From Pontibacter russatus (GTDB taxonomy: Bacteria > Bacteroidota > Bacteroidia > Cytophagales > Hymenobacteraceae): a stretch of 64,000 nt of DNA. The DNA lies in the NCBI RefSeq assembly GCF_009931655.1, contig NZ_CP047984.1, forward strand, positions 496,001 through 560,000, given 5' to 3'. The position numbers and the translations under genes are program-made. The notes under the pieces were generated by a model. The model was given only the letters and a program-made list of their open reading frames with translations, did not search any database and was not told the origin of the DNA. Positions 27,275 through 37,380 of this stretch are shown here, piece by piece (position 1 is the stretch's first letter; every line of letters begins with the position of its first letter).

Positions 27275-28102
27275 ATGGCTGATATTTCTTATCATGTACC
27301 CTCCGCCCCGCCAGAGTGGGTGAAGACTTTCGCCAAAGTGGGTCTCACGGCCAAGGGCGTGGTCTACTGCTTGGTGGGCATCATCGCCTTTATGGCGGCA
27401 TTCGAATTTGGCGGAAAATCGACACAGGAAGCTGGCAAATCAGGCGTTTTTCAGGTTATCCTGGAGCAGCCTTTCGGAAAATGGTTGCTGGGCCTGGTGG
27501 CCCTTGGCTTGCTCTGTTACGCGATCTGGCGCTTTATACAAGCTGCCCAGGACACGGAGCGCGAAGGCTCGGATGCCAAAGGCGGGGCAAAGCGCCTGCG
27601 CTATGCCTTCAGCGGGATTATATATGGCGGGCTGGCATTTCTGGCGGCAAAAATGGCGCTGGGTAACGGCGGCGGTGGCGGCGACTCCCGGCAATCGCTG
27701 GTGCGGGAACTGCTGCAGCAGCCCTTTGGGCAATGGCTGGTGGGGATACTGGCGGTGGCCACCGTTCTAATTGGACTTTACCAAATTTACTACGGCTTAT
27801 CGGAGAAGTACCGGAAGAAGGTGAGAAGCGCCGGCCTCAAAAGCGACATAGAGTCTAAAATGATCAAGGCCGGAAAACTGGGCTATATAGCCAGGGGCGT
27901 TGTGTGGGCCGTGATCGGCTACCTGTTTCTGAAGGCGGCGCTGCAGTCTGACCCGCAGCAGGCGGGTGGCAGCAGCAGCGCCTTCGCTTTCCTGGAGCAG
28001 TCGTCCTACGGCTCCTTTGTGCTGGGTGCCGTTGCAGTAGGCCTTATCTGCTATGGCGTGTTCATGTTTATGCGCGCTAAATACCAACCTATATATACCT
28101 GA
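27275..28102 (+). CDS. DUF1206 membrane protein (three repeated two-helix units)
   Basis: A 275-residue integral membrane protein of unknown function made of three DUF1206 repeats, each with two helices and an opening of the type K-V-G-L-T-A-K-G-V-V-Y: residues about 16-95, 105-180 and 195-272 (the third as GKLGYIARGVVWAVIGYLFLKAA). Each unit contains an FGKW/FGQW/YGSF turn followed by GLVALGLLCYA, GILAVATVLIG or GAVAVGLICYG, showing internal triplication. A soluble basic linker (EKYRKKVRSAGLKSDIESKM) joins units two and three. It has a well-formed terminator. Confidence 0.9.
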   Translation: MADISYHVPSAPPEWVKTFAKVGLTAKGVVYCLVGIIAFMAAFEFGGKSTQEAGKSGVFQVILEQPFGKWLLGLVALGLLCYAIWRFIQAAQDTEREGSDAKGGAKRLRYAFSGIIYGGLAFLAAKMALGNGGGGGDSRQSLVRELLQQPFGQWLVGILAVATVLIGLYQIYYGLSEKYRKKVRSAGLKSDIESKMIKAGKLGYIARGVVWAVIGYLFLKAALQSDPQQAGGSSSAFAFLEQSSYGSFVLGAVAVGLICYGVFMFMRAKYQPIYT

Positions 28103-28125
28103 TATATAAGCGCCACGCGCAACAT

Positions 28126-28177
28126 GCCTGCCCTGCCGTGTGCCTTGAAAGAGGCGACTGGCTGGGCAGGCTTTTTT
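28126..28177 (+). terminator. Terminator of the DUF1206 gene
   Basis: Stem gcctgccc (28126-28133) and gggcaggc (28164-28171) enclosing a smaller inner hairpin, followed at once by six T residues (28172-28177). It lies 24 bases after the stop. Confidence 0.85.
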
Positions 28178-28564
28178 ATGCCCAACCCTGCGGGGGTGGC
28201 AGCAGGCAGAAGTTGGAGACATGACCGCCAGCACACTGGATCAGCTGGTAAATTTCCCTGGATCGGAAGGTGCGGCAACGGGTAGGCCTATATATAAAAT
28301 TGCCCGAAGGCAGCCAGCCAAAGCAAAAAGCAGAGCAGCAACCTCCCCATATTGCACAAAACCTGTCGATAGTATATAAATTACAATATAGGTTTATACT
28401 TTTCAAACTATCGCGCTTAATCTTCTAAAATTAAACCTTTTAACGCTATGATATTCGTTTACTGCCATTAACTTTGGCGCAGGTTACTATTACCCCGGCT
28501 GCTTTAAATCCTATTGTACCGGATTTGCAGCTTTGTGCCGCCAGTAAGTTTTGTGCAATTTGCG
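28178..28564. other. Gap without a supported gene, upstream of the response regulator
   Basis: About 390 bases, AT-rich toward the right end. A 52-codon frame at 28221 has no family features and I do not accept it. The promoter of the regulator gene should lie here; TAAGTTTTG at 28544 is near, but not equal to, the -7 consensus. Confidence 0.4.
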
Positions 28565-29926
28565 ATGAAGAATCCCGCATTCAAGATTTTTATAGTAGAG
28601 GATGACGTCTGGTACAGCGAGTTGCTGGAGTATCACCTGTCGGCTAACCCGGATTACGAGCTCACAAAGTTCCACTCAGCCAAGGACTGCCTCAGCAGCC
28701 TGTACCTGCGCCCGCACGTGGTAACGCTCGACTACTCGCTGCCGGACAAGAACGGCGCGGAGGTGCTCAAAAGAATAAAGGAGCAGTGCCCCGACACGCA
28801 GGTAGTTGTCATATCGGGGCAGGAGGACGTGGCCACCGCTGTGGACCTGCTGAAGAAGGGCGCCTACGACTACATTGTGAAGGACGAGGACACGCCGGAG
28901 CGCCTTTGGATGGCCATCAGCAAAATCCGTGAAAACGCCTCCCTCCGCCAGGAGATTGCTCAGCTGCGCGAGCAGATAGGGCAGAAATACGACTTCACGA
29001 ACTTCATCACCGGCAACAGCGAAGCCATGAAGCGGGTGTACGCCCTGCTCGACAGGGCAGCCAGAACCAACATCACGGTGTCCATCTCCGGCGAAACCGG
29101 GACCGGCAAGGAGCTGGCAGCAAAAGCCGTGCATTACAACAGCAGCCGGAAAAAGGCGCCCTATGTGGCCGTGAACGTGGCTGCCATCCCCCGGGAGCTG
29201 ATCGAGAGCGAATTGTTCGGGCACGAGAAGGGCGCTTTTACCGGGGCCCTCTCCCGCCGCCTGGGCCGGTTTGAGGAAGCTGACAAAGGCACCATCTTTC
29301 TGGATGAGATCGGGGAACTGGACATCACCCTGCAGGCCAAGCTGCTGCGCGTGCTCCAGGAAAGGGAGATTACGCGGTTGGGGGGCAACAGCGTGGTGCC
29401 GGTGGACGTGCGCATCATCGTGGCGACGCATAAAAACCTGGCCGATGAGGTAAAGAAGGGCAATTTCCGGGAAGACCTGTACTACCGCCTGCTGGGCCTG
29501 CCGGTGCAGTTGCCGCCGCTGCGCGAGCGCGGGGGCGATGTGCTGGTGCTGGCGAAAACCTTCCTGCAGGATTTCGCAAGGGAGAACAGCCTGGGCAAAA
29601 AAACTTTCTCGGCCGCCGCCCAGGAGAAACTGCTCTCCTACCCTTACCCCGGCAACGTGCGCGAGCTCAAAGCCATCGTAGAACTGTCGGCGGTGATGGC
29701 CGACGGCAATCAGGTACAGGCCGATGATGTTGTGCTGGCTACGGGTGCCGACAGAGAGGCGCCGTTTCTGGCGCAGGAGAAAACACTCAGGGCCTACACC
29801 ACCGAAATCATCCAGCGCTTCCTCAACAACTACAGCCACAATGTGCTGCTGGTGGCCGATAAACTGGATATAGGCAAGTCCACCATCTATCGGATGATAC
29901 AGGACAAGGAGCTGAAAATAGAGTAA
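28565..29926 (+). CDS. Sigma-54-dependent response regulator (NtrC/AtoC type)
   Basis: A 453-residue transcription activator for RpoN promoters. I start it at the ATG at 28565 (MKNPAFKIFIVEDD) and not at the upstream in-frame TTG. The receiver domain (about 8-120) has phosphoacceptor Asp56 in VVTLDYSLPDKNG and the late lysine in YDYIVKDED. The AAA+ domain (about 150-380) has Walker A GETGTGKE, the sigma-54 contact loop GAFTGA, and FLDEIGEL (Walker B). The C-terminal Fis-type helix-turn-helix ends VADKLDIGKSTIYRMIQ. The large hybrid kinase starts 198 bases downstream on the same strand and is a plausible partner. Confidence 0.94.
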   Translation: MKNPAFKIFIVEDDVWYSELLEYHLSANPDYELTKFHSAKDCLSSLYLRPHVVTLDYSLPDKNGAEVLKRIKEQCPDTQVVVISGQEDVATAVDLLKKGAYDYIVKDEDTPERLWMAISKIRENASLRQEIAQLREQIGQKYDFTNFITGNSEAMKRVYALLDRAARTNITVSISGETGTGKELAAKAVHYNSSRKKAPYVAVNVAAIPRELIESELFGHEKGAFTGALSRRLGRFEEADKGTIFLDEIGELDITLQAKLLRVLQEREITRLGGNSVVPVDVRIIVATHKNLADEVKKGNFREDLYYRLLGLPVQLPPLRERGGDVLVLAKTFLQDFARENSLGKKTFSAAAQEKLLSYPYPGNVRELKAIVELSAVMADGNQVQADDVVLATGADREAPFLAQEKTLRAYTTEIIQRFLNNYSHNVLLVADKLDIGKSTIYRMIQDKELKIE

Positions 29927-30124
29927 CCGCAACAACAGCTGCATATGTCTCAGAGTTTTTCGGCCGGATGCTTTGCCAAAGCGGCGGCTTCGGAGGTGAG
30001 TACAGGCACTTCCCCCCGCTGCTCCATACGCCATCCATGGAGAAGGTAGGGCGGGGCAAAATACAATTCATGGCAACACTATTTTTTCTATAGCAGAAGC
30101 ACGTCTAATACCTATTACGCATAT

Positions 30125-33100
30125 ATGAAGGATATCATGATGGAAGAAGCGCTGCTGCTGGAGCTGGCCGCAGAACGACGGGCGCGGCAGGCCGCAGAGC
30201 AACTGGCGGAGGCCCGGAAGAGCGAGCTGGAAAGCCTGTTCGCTGCAGCCACACGCACGCCCCTGCGCCAGGGGGCGGAGAAACTGCTGCAGCACCTGAG
30301 CGCCCCGGCCCTGCTGACAGACCCTGAAGGCAGCATCATCCTGCTGAACGGGGAACTGTGCGCCCTGCTGGGTCTCCCGCACCCTCCTTCCTTATATATA
30401 GGTACGCCGTTGCAGGAGTTTGAGCAGAATCTTCCTTTCCGCCACCAGCGGGACTTCTCCGGCGCTGGCCGGATGTTGCTCGCTGCCACCGAATCGGAGC
30501 AAACACCGGACAAGGTGCTGGAACGGGAGCAACTGCCGCTGGCAGACTCCGAAGCCGGCGGAACCATCTGGCTTTACCGCGACGTGACCCTGACGCACAG
30601 GAGGCTGCGGGAACTGGAACTGCAGTCGGAGTTGCAGGAAGAATACCCCAACCCCATCCTGCGCCTCAGCTTCGCTGGGGAGATTCTTTTCGTTAACGTG
30701 GCAGGCGGGCGGCTCCTGGAGTCACTGACTGGGAAACGGCTGGCAGGTTTCCGCCGCCTGCTCCTGCTGCATATCAGCAAGCTTGGGCTCGACGGTGAAT
30801 CTGGCCCGGCCTCCCTGGAATTACATATAGCCAAGCGCTACTACGCCACCCTCATCACGCCCCGCCCCGACAAAGGTTACTTCAATATCTACATGTCGGA
30901 CATCACCAAGCGTAGAATCGCGGAAAAGGCCCTGCAGGAATCGCAGAAACTGGCCCACACCATCACCCACACCATCCCGAACCTGGTGTATATATACGAC
31001 CTGGAAGACGGCGGGCATGTGTTCGTGAACGACCAGGTGCGCCATGTGCTGGGTTATTCGCACGAGGACATCGCGGCAATGGGCGACGAGGTGCTGTCGA
31101 CGATGATAATGCCCCAGGACCACGAAAAGTTGTACGCCCACGTGTGCCGCCTGCTGCAGGCCGCCGATGGCGACATTCTGGAACTGGAGTACCGGGCCCG
31201 CTGCAAAAACGGCGAAATAAAAATTCTCAACTGCCGCGAGCGTGTGTTCCGGCGGCGGGACAACGGACAGGTGAAGCAGGTGATAGGCTCTGCGGAGGAC
31301 GTGACACGGCTCCGGCAGCAAGGCCTGGAACTGCAGCAGCAGAAAGAGTTTTACGAAGCCATCCTGAACCATATCCCCTCCGATGTGGCCGTTTTCGACA
31401 ACAAGATGCGGTACCTGTTCCTGAACCCGGCCGCCGTGGCCGACCCGGAAATGCGCCGGTGGCTTATCGGGAAGACAAACGAAGAATACCGCCAGTACCG
31501 GGGCTTTACGGAGAAGCGCCTGCAGGCACGCATGTGCGCCCTGGATCAGGTGCGGCAAACGAAAAAACTGGTGGAGTTTGAGGAGGCGCTACCGGACAAG
31601 GACGGTAACATATCCAGTTTCATCCGCCGGCACAAGCCCGTTCTCGGCAAGGACGGAGAGCTGCAATATATAATCGGCTACGGGCTGAATATCACGGAGC
31701 TGAAACGGGCGCAGGCGGTTGTATCGGCCAGCGAGGCCAGGAACCGGACAGTGCTCGCCGCTGTCCCGGACCTCATGTTCATCATCGACAGCAAGGGCGA
31801 TGTGGTGGATATGAACGATGTGGACCAGAAGCACCTGATGGTGCCGAAGAGCGAGGCAATCGGCTGCAACATCAGCAGCCTGGTCTCGGAGCAGCTGTAT
31901 GAAGAGATGATGGCGCTGCTGCACAAGGTGCTTCAGACAGGCAGGCCGGCGAAGAAAGAATATGACCTGGCCCTGCCGGAAGGAACCCGCTTTTACGAGA
32001 GCCGCCTTGTAAAATATAACCAGAACGAAGTGCTGGCCATTATCCGCGACACGACCGAAGAGAAGCGCGCGGCTCTGGAGGTAAAGGCAAAAAATGACTT
32101 TATCCAACTGGTGCTCGACTCCAGCCCCAGCCTCATTTATGTAAAAGACGGCGCGGGCAACTTTATCCTGGTGAACCAAGAGTTTGCGGCGCTCCTTGGC
32201 CGCACAGTGGCGGAAGTGGAAGGCCGGAACGCAGCGGATTTATATATAAACAAGAAAGAGGCGCGCTTCTACCTGGGCACGGACCGGCAGGTTATAGAGG
32301 AGAACAGGGAGATAAAGCTGCAGGAGCGCTTCACGGGCAGCGACGGCGAGGTGAAATGGTTCAGCACCATCAAAAAGCCGCTCGTAACTGCCGACGGCCA
32401 GGTGCATGCGCTGGGCATCTCCACCAACATCACAGAGCAGCGACTCGCCAACAAGCGCCTGCGGCACAGCGAGGAACTGCACCGCCTGCTCTCCGAGAAC
32501 TCACGGGACCTCATAAGCCTGCACAATACCGACGGCAGTTATATATATGCCTCCAAGGCGGCGGAGGAGATGCTGGCCTATTCACAGCTCGAATTGCTGC
32601 TGATGCAGCCCTTCAAAATCATACACCCCGAAGACCGGGAGGCGATGCGGGAGCAGGGATTCGGGGAGGCGCTGCGCCGGAAGGAGAGCGTGACGCACCA
32701 GTGCAGGATCCTCCGGAAAGACGGGAAGGTATTATGGGCCGAGATAACCCTGAGGCCCCTCCTCAACGAGGAGGGGGACGTAACAAAGTTACAGTCGGCG
32801 GCACGCGACATTTCGGCCCGAAAGAAGGCGGAGGAGGCCCTCCGGCTCAGCGAAAAGCGCTACCGCGACCTGATAAACTACAGCCAGGCATACTTCTGCA
32901 CCCACGACCTCGGCGGCACCATCCGCGACGTGAACCCTTACCTGCTGAACATGCTCGGCTGCACCGCCGCCGATATGGTGGGCAGGAACCTGAACGCCTT
33001 CTTCCCCGCCTCCTATGGCCCTAATGTCGATGATTACCTGCGCCAGTTCGATGACCGCACCGTGGTGAACGGCATCATGACCATCCTGAACAAGGAGGGC

Positions 33101-34768
33101 GACGTGCGAAGCCTGTCTTATCAAAACTATAAGGTGGAGGAGCCCGATGCAACCCCCTATATCATCGGCATTGCCCAGGACATCACCGACCGCCTGCACA
33201 CGGAGCAGCATCTCAAGCAGGCCAAAGAGGCCGCCGAGGAGTCGGCGCGGGTAAAAGAGAACTTTATGGCCAACATGAGCCACGAGATAAGGACCCCGAT
33301 GAACGGCATACTCGGCATGACGGGCCTGCTGCGCAAAACGCAGCTCGACGAGGCACAACGGAATTACCTCAACATCATCCACTCGTCTGCCGACAACCTG
33401 CTGGTGGTCATCAACGACATCCTCGATATCTCCAAAATAGAGGCGGGCAAAATGGAGCTGGAGGAAATTCCCTTCGATTTGGCGGAGGCGGTAAAAGGAG
33501 CCTTTCAGGCGCTTATATATAAAGCGGAGGAAAAGGAAATAAGCTACGAACTGAAACCACTGGAGCTGCCGCGCACTCCCCTGCTCGGCGACCCGCACCG
33601 GCTGCACCAGGTGCTGCTCAACCTGCTGCACAATGCCATCAAGTTCACGGAGGCAGGTTCTGTCACGCTCTCCTGCCAGGCGCTGGAGGAAACCGCAGAC
33701 GCCCTGACCATAGAGCTGACTGTGGCCGACACCGGAATCGGAATACCGGAGTCGAAACTGCACGCTATTTTCGAAGGTTTTACGCAAGCCTACTCCGACA
33801 CCACGCGCAAGTATGGCGGCACCGGTCTCGGCCTGAGCATCTGCAAGTCGCTGATAGAAATGCAGGGCGGCACAATTGCGGTAGCGAGCGAGCGAAAGAA
33901 AGGCAGCACCTTTAAAGTCCGGCTTGCTTTCCCTAAATCCAGGGAGGAGGCGCCTCTGCTAAAACAAGAGGACATCGACTACAACAGCCTCAGCCATATA
34001 TGCCTGTTGCTGGCCGAAGACAATGAAGTAAACATCTTCCTGGCCCAGTCTATTCTGGAGGGGTGGGGAGCTACTGTGGATGTGGCGCGTAACGGCCGTG
34101 AAGCCGTGGACATGGCAGCCAGCAAGCTGTATGACGTTGTTCTGATGGACATACAGATGCCGGAACTAAGCGGCATGGAGGCCACCCAGCATATACGGCA
34201 GCACCCGGACAAGGCGAAAGCCAGCGTCCCTATTATCGCCCTCACGGCCAATGCCTTAAAGGGAGACGCGGACAGGTACATCAGCATCGGCATGAATGAC
34301 TATGTCTCTAAACCGTTTGAGGAAGAAAAGCTGTTTATGAAAATAGCGGGCGTGCTGCCCCAGGCCGGAGCGAAAGCGCAGGGCACGGCTTCTGCTTCCC
34401 CTACAGCAGAAGCGCAAACCCCGGAAGATCCGTTGTATGACCTGGCGGTGCTGCAGAAACTGGCGCGTGGAAACCAGCAGTTTCTGCAGCGGGCGCAGCA
34501 GCTGTTTGTCTCAACCGTGCCCCTCACCGTGGCTGACATGCAACAAAAGCTGACAGAGGAAGACTGGGACGGGGTAAGCGCCGCAGCACACAAACTCAAA
34601 TCCAGTATCGACACCCTGCGCATCGAAACGTTGAAGGAAGTGGTGCGGCGCATTGAGACTAACGCCAGGCAGCAGACAGACCTCTGGACTGTTGGCGGCG
34701 ACGTTGCCGAGGTAAAGCAAGTGCTGGACCGGGTAATAGCGCAGTTGCAAGCCAGCTTATCCATTTGA
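30125..34768 (+). CDS. Multi-PAS hybrid sensor histidine kinase with receiver and Hpt domains
   Basis: A 1547-residue phosphorelay protein without signal peptide or membrane segments, so probably a cytoplasmic sensor. A coiled coil (about 4-45) leads into roughly eight consecutive PAS-like segments up to residue 1030, several ending in the PAC form (ISTNITEQR, IAQDITDR). The kinase core has the phosphorylated His1053 in NFMANMSHEIRTPMNG, an N-box near 1168, DTGIGIP and GGTGLGLSI. A receiver (about 1290-1410) has Asp1342 in VVLMDIQMPELSG, and an Hpt domain has His1489 in AAHKLKSSIDTL. It can relay His-Asp-His and may pass phosphate to the adjacent sigma-54 regulator. No heme or flavin motif stands out. 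Confidence 0.94.
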   Translation: MKDIMMEEALLLELAAERRARQAAEQLAEARKSELESLFAAATRTPLRQGAEKLLQHLSAPALLTDPEGSIILLNGELCALLGLPHPPSLYIGTPLQEFEQNLPFRHQRDFSGAGRMLLAATESEQTPDKVLEREQLPLADSEAGGTIWLYRDVTLTHRRLRELELQSELQEEYPNPILRLSFAGEILFVNVAGGRLLESLTGKRLAGFRRLLLLHISKLGLDGESGPASLELHIAKRYYATLITPRPDKGYFNIYMSDITKRRIAEKALQESQKLAHTITHTIPNLVYIYDLEDGGHVFVNDQVRHVLGYSHEDIAAMGDEVLSTMIMPQDHEKLYAHVCRLLQAADGDILELEYRARCKNGEIKILNCRERVFRRRDNGQVKQVIGSAEDVTRLRQQGLELQQQKEFYEAILNHIPSDVAVFDNKMRYLFLNPAAVADPEMRRWLIGKTNEEYRQYRGFTEKRLQARMCALDQVRQTKKLVEFEEALPDKDGNISSFIRRHKPVLGKDGELQYIIGYGLNITELKRAQAVVSASEARNRTVLAAVPDLMFIIDSKGDVVDMNDVDQKHLMVPKSEAIGCNISSLVSEQLYEEMMALLHKVLQTGRPAKKEYDLALPEGTRFYESRLVKYNQNEVLAIIRDTTEEKRAALEVKAKNDFIQLVLDSSPSLIYVKDGAGNFILVNQEFAALLGRTVAEVEGRNAADLYINKKEARFYLGTDRQVIEENREIKLQERFTGSDGEVKWFSTIKKPLVTADGQVHALGISTNITEQRLANKRLRHSEELHRLLSENSRDLISLHNTDGSYIYASKAAEEMLAYSQLELLLMQPFKIIHPEDREAMREQGFGEALRRKESVTHQCRILRKDGKVLWAEITLRPLLNEEGDVTKLQSAARDISARKKAEEALRLSEKRYRDLINYSQAYFCTHDLGGTIRDVNPYLLNMLGCTAADMVGRNLNAFFPASYGPNVDDYLRQFDDRTVVNGIMTILNKEGDVRSLSYQNYKVEEPDATPYIIGIAQDITDRLHTEQHLKQAKEAAEESARVKENFMANMSHEIRTPMNGILGMTGLLRKTQLDEAQRNYLNIIHSSADNLLVVINDILDISKIEAGKMELEEIPFDLAEAVKGAFQALIYKAEEKEISYELKPLELPRTPLLGDPHRLHQVLLNLLHNAIKFTEAGSVTLSCQALEETADALTIELTVADTGIGIPESKLHAIFEGFTQAYSDTTRKYGGTGLGLSICKSLIEMQGGTIAVASERKKGSTFKVRLAFPKSREEAPLLKQEDIDYNSLSHICLLLAEDNEVNIFLAQSILEGWGATVDVARNGREAVDMAASKLYDVVLMDIQMPELSGMEATQHIRQHPDKAKASVPIIALTANALKGDADRYISIGMNDYVSKPFEEEKLFMKIAGVLPQAGAKAQGTASASPTAEAQTPEDPLYDLAVLQKLARGNQQFLQRAQQLFVSTVPLTVADMQQKLTEEDWDGVSAAAHKLKSSIDTLRIETLKEVVRRIETNARQQTDLWTVGGDVAEVKQVLDRVIAQLQASLSI

Positions 34769-34834
34769 TAAACCACTTTAATCATTACAAATAAAGCCAT
34801 TGGCATATAGCCATATATAAAACTGCCGCGCCAG

Positions 34835-35656
34835 TTACTGCTGCAGCTTGTATCCGCAGTTGTAACAGTAATTGGCGTCTGTGATATGGCCTTCCTGGTG
34901 GCAGTTGGGGCAGGTACGGGTGGTAGCTATCTTTTTGTCGGAGCGGGCCAGTTCTACGGAGACAATACCGGTGGGCACCGCGATAATGCCGTAGCCCATC
35001 ACCATCACGAAGCTGGCCAAAACCTGCCCGAGCGGAGTAACGGGCGCAATGTCGCCGTAGCCCACGGTGGTAAGCGTCACGATGGTCCAGTAGATGCTGA
35101 CCGGGATGCTGGTGAAACCGCTTTCGGCTCCCTCGATGATGTACATCAGCGACCCCACGATAACCACCACCGTCAGCACCACGCCCAGGAAGACAAGGAT
35201 TTTGGTGGCGCTTGCCCGCATGGCCCGCGACAGCACCTGCCCCTCGTTGATAAAACGGGTGAGTTTGAAGATACGCCCGATGCGCAGGAGGCGCAGCACC
35301 CGCACCACCAGCAGATACTGGCTCCCCACCAGCACCAGGCTCAGGTAGGTGGGGAATATAGACATGAGGTCGACCAGGCCGAAAAAGGAAAAGACATACT
35401 TCAGCGGACGGGGCGTGCTGTATATCCGCAGAAAATACTCTATTGTGAAAATTACTGTGAACGCCCACTCCAGGAGCCGGAAGAGGGGCAGGTACCGCAC
35501 GTGGAGTTCCGGAACACTCTCGAGGCATACCACCAGCACACTTGCCAGTATCAGCACCAGCAGGATGACGTCGAACACCTTGCCCTTTACCGTCTCGGCT
35601 TCAAAAAGGATGATGTACAGTTTCTGCCGCAGCGTTTTATCAGGCGGTGAGGTCAT
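34835..35656 (-). CDS. Voltage-gated potassium channel with a C-terminal zinc ribbon
   Basis: A 273-residue six-helix K+ channel. S1-S3 lie in about residues 25-115. S4 has regularly spaced arginines (VVRVLRLLRIGRIFKLTRF, about 120-138), which suits voltage sensing. The pore contains the selectivity filter TLTTVGYGDIAP (near 200) between S5 and S6. After S6 the chain ends in a compact Cys4 zinc ribbon, CPNCHQEGH then NYCYNCGYKLQQ (about residues 249-273), an unusual cytoplasmic end for a Kv-like channel. It is monocistronic in a run of minus-strand genes. Confidence 0.92.
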   Translation of the reverse strand: MTSPPDKTLRQKLYIILFEAETVKGKVFDVILLVLILASVLVVCLESVPELHVRYLPLFRLLEWAFTVIFTIEYFLRIYSTPRPLKYVFSFFGLVDLMSIFPTYLSLVLVGSQYLLVVRVLRLLRIGRIFKLTRFINEGQVLSRAMRASATKILVFLGVVLTVVVIVGSLMYIIEGAESGFTSIPVSIYWTIVTLTTVGYGDIAPVTPLGQVLASFVMVMGYGIIAVPTGIVSVELARSDKKIATTRTCPNCHQEGHITDANYCYNCGYKLQQ

Positions 35657-35726
35657 AGGCTTGAATGAGATTTGGAGCTATATACGAAAATCAACACTGA
35701 AATAACCCTGGCCGAGCTGCCGCCTG

Positions 35727-37088
35727 TTATTTTACCTGCAGCAGGGGCAACTCCCTGTCCAAAATTTTCATGCTGTTCAGTTCCTGCACCTTCCGGTTTA
35801 TTTTGCGTCTGTCGCCAGGGTTGCTGATGGCCTCCTCCGCATCTAGCAGCACAAGAGCGGCGTCATTGTAAAGCACCGGCTTCAGGTGCGGGTATTCCGG
35901 CACCTTATATAAGAGACTGCGCACCAGGAACAGCAACCGCAGTATAATAGTGCTGTTCTCCTTGCCATACAGGCGGATGGGGCTCAGACACATTTCGGAC
36001 AGATCCTCAAACGTTTCATGCTCAAAGCCGATCCTGGCTTTGCCATGGCTGTCGTAGAGCACTTTTTCATCCGTGAGCCGCATGCGCGTGGCAAACAGTG
36101 CTGCCAAGTACTCAATGGCTTTAAGGGCGGTGCCAGGGTCGTTTATGCCAGGGCTCAAAGCCTTCACGGCGCTCTCGGTGATATGTTTGAAGCCGAAGAT
36201 GTAGTTTTCGCTTGGCCGCTCCTCCCTGAAAAAACTCACATGCCCAAAAAACTCCTCCGTGAATTCCTTCATGTCACCATGCTGTCTGCTCACCCGCGCA
36301 AACGGAGCGCCTTTTAACAGGAAGCTGCCCAATGGCTTCTCAAAATACAACACTACATCATAGTTACAGCAGATTTTCAGCACAGCGTGCTCGTCCAGGC
36401 TTTGCAGGTAACCAGTCTCAGGGCTCTCCAGCGTTTGCCAGTCAGAGGTCCGCGTGAATACCTTCGGGATGCCCGGCCCCCTGTCGCGTTTTATCTCCTC
36501 CTCCAGCTTCTTGTGCGTGACCTTGAAGATGCTCTCCAGAATGCTCTCAATCTGGATAGTCTGCGAGATGGAATGGATGAAATACACGAAAAAGCAGAGG
36601 CACAAAATGGTAAGGCACATCGCCAGGAAAACAGAAAAGCCAGGAAGCGTGATTTTATAATACTCTGCCCGCACGTTCACCATTATCACCAGTGTGTATA
36701 TAAGCGTGCCCAGGTACAGGCCCAGCACCCGCTGGTTCGATTTATAGGAGATGAGGCTGGGGATGACACGGGGCGAAAAGTTAGCGGCCGCCTGGTTCAG
36801 CACCAGCATCACCATGGTAAAGGAGAAAACCGTGAGGGAGATGATGCCGGTCGTGATGGAACTGAGGATGAGCCGGGCGGTTTCATGGTTGGTGATGATC
36901 ATGAAAGGGAGGTTGTCCATCACCCTGTTACTGAGCCCGAGAGTCTCCAGATATAGCATCAGCAGGGCCAATCCGAAAAATGAGAGAGAAATTAAGGTGG
37001 TGTGAAAGCCAATGCTGTTAACGATATAGGAGTAGGCAAACTTTATCCGGCTTGTGATGGTGTTCATGGGCGCGATGGTTTCTGCCAT
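35727..37088 (-). CDS. DUF2254 membrane protein
   Basis: A 453-residue member of DUF2254, membrane proteins of unknown function. Four hydrophobic segments lie in the first 160 residues (about 28-48, 74-98, 118-135 and 143-165), followed by a long soluble domain with the family motifs FSFTMVMLVLNQAAANFSPRV, GSFLLKGAPFARV, FGFKHITESAVKALSPGINDPGTA and a terminal ISNPGDRRKINRKVQEL. The start MAETIAPMNTITSRIKFAY is the only reasonable one. The family sometimes neighbours ion channels, as here, but no link is proven. Confidence 0.88.
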   Translation of the reverse strand: MAETIAPMNTITSRIKFAYSYIVNSIGFHTTLISLSFFGLALLMLYLETLGLSNRVMDNLPFMIITNHETARLILSSITTGIISLTVFSFTMVMLVLNQAAANFSPRVIPSLISYKSNQRVLGLYLGTLIYTLVIMVNVRAEYYKITLPGFSVFLAMCLTILCLCFFVYFIHSISQTIQIESILESIFKVTHKKLEEEIKRDRGPGIPKVFTRTSDWQTLESPETGYLQSLDEHAVLKICCNYDVVLYFEKPLGSFLLKGAPFARVSRQHGDMKEFTEEFFGHVSFFREERPSENYIFGFKHITESAVKALSPGINDPGTALKAIEYLAALFATRMRLTDEKVLYDSHGKARIGFEHETFEDLSEMCLSPIRLYGKENSTIILRLLFLVRSLLYKVPEYPHLKPVLYNDAALVLLDAEEAISNPGDRRKINRKVQELNSMKILDRELPLLQVK

Positions 37089-37380
37089 TTGCGGCAGCTT
37101 TTACCTGCTCATGTACTTAAACCGGAACGGGTTGGTTCTAATAAAAGCGCACGTGTGTGCCTTAAAGGCATCCTATATAGCTTTTCATCAGCCTTAAAAC
37201 TGAAACCTCATTGCCATGCTGTAAAGTGGAGGGCGGTGGGGTCTCAAAAAGATTTAGGTATGCAGGCAAAATCAGCCTGGCGCATCATAGAAGCATCATA
37301 TGCCACGCAGTCAATAATCCGTCCAATGTTTGGTGTCGTGCTACCTGTGGCTTTACTTATATATAGGGTGGCTGAGAAAA

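Noticed and set aside
28221..28379. 52-codon frame between DUF1206 and the regulator
   Set aside because: Low-complexity peptide without motif, ribosome-binding site or conserved pattern.
28514..28564. Upstream TTG start for the sigma-54 regulator
   Set aside because: Adds 17 residues not typical of receiver domains; the ATG at 28565 places the conserved first strand correctly.
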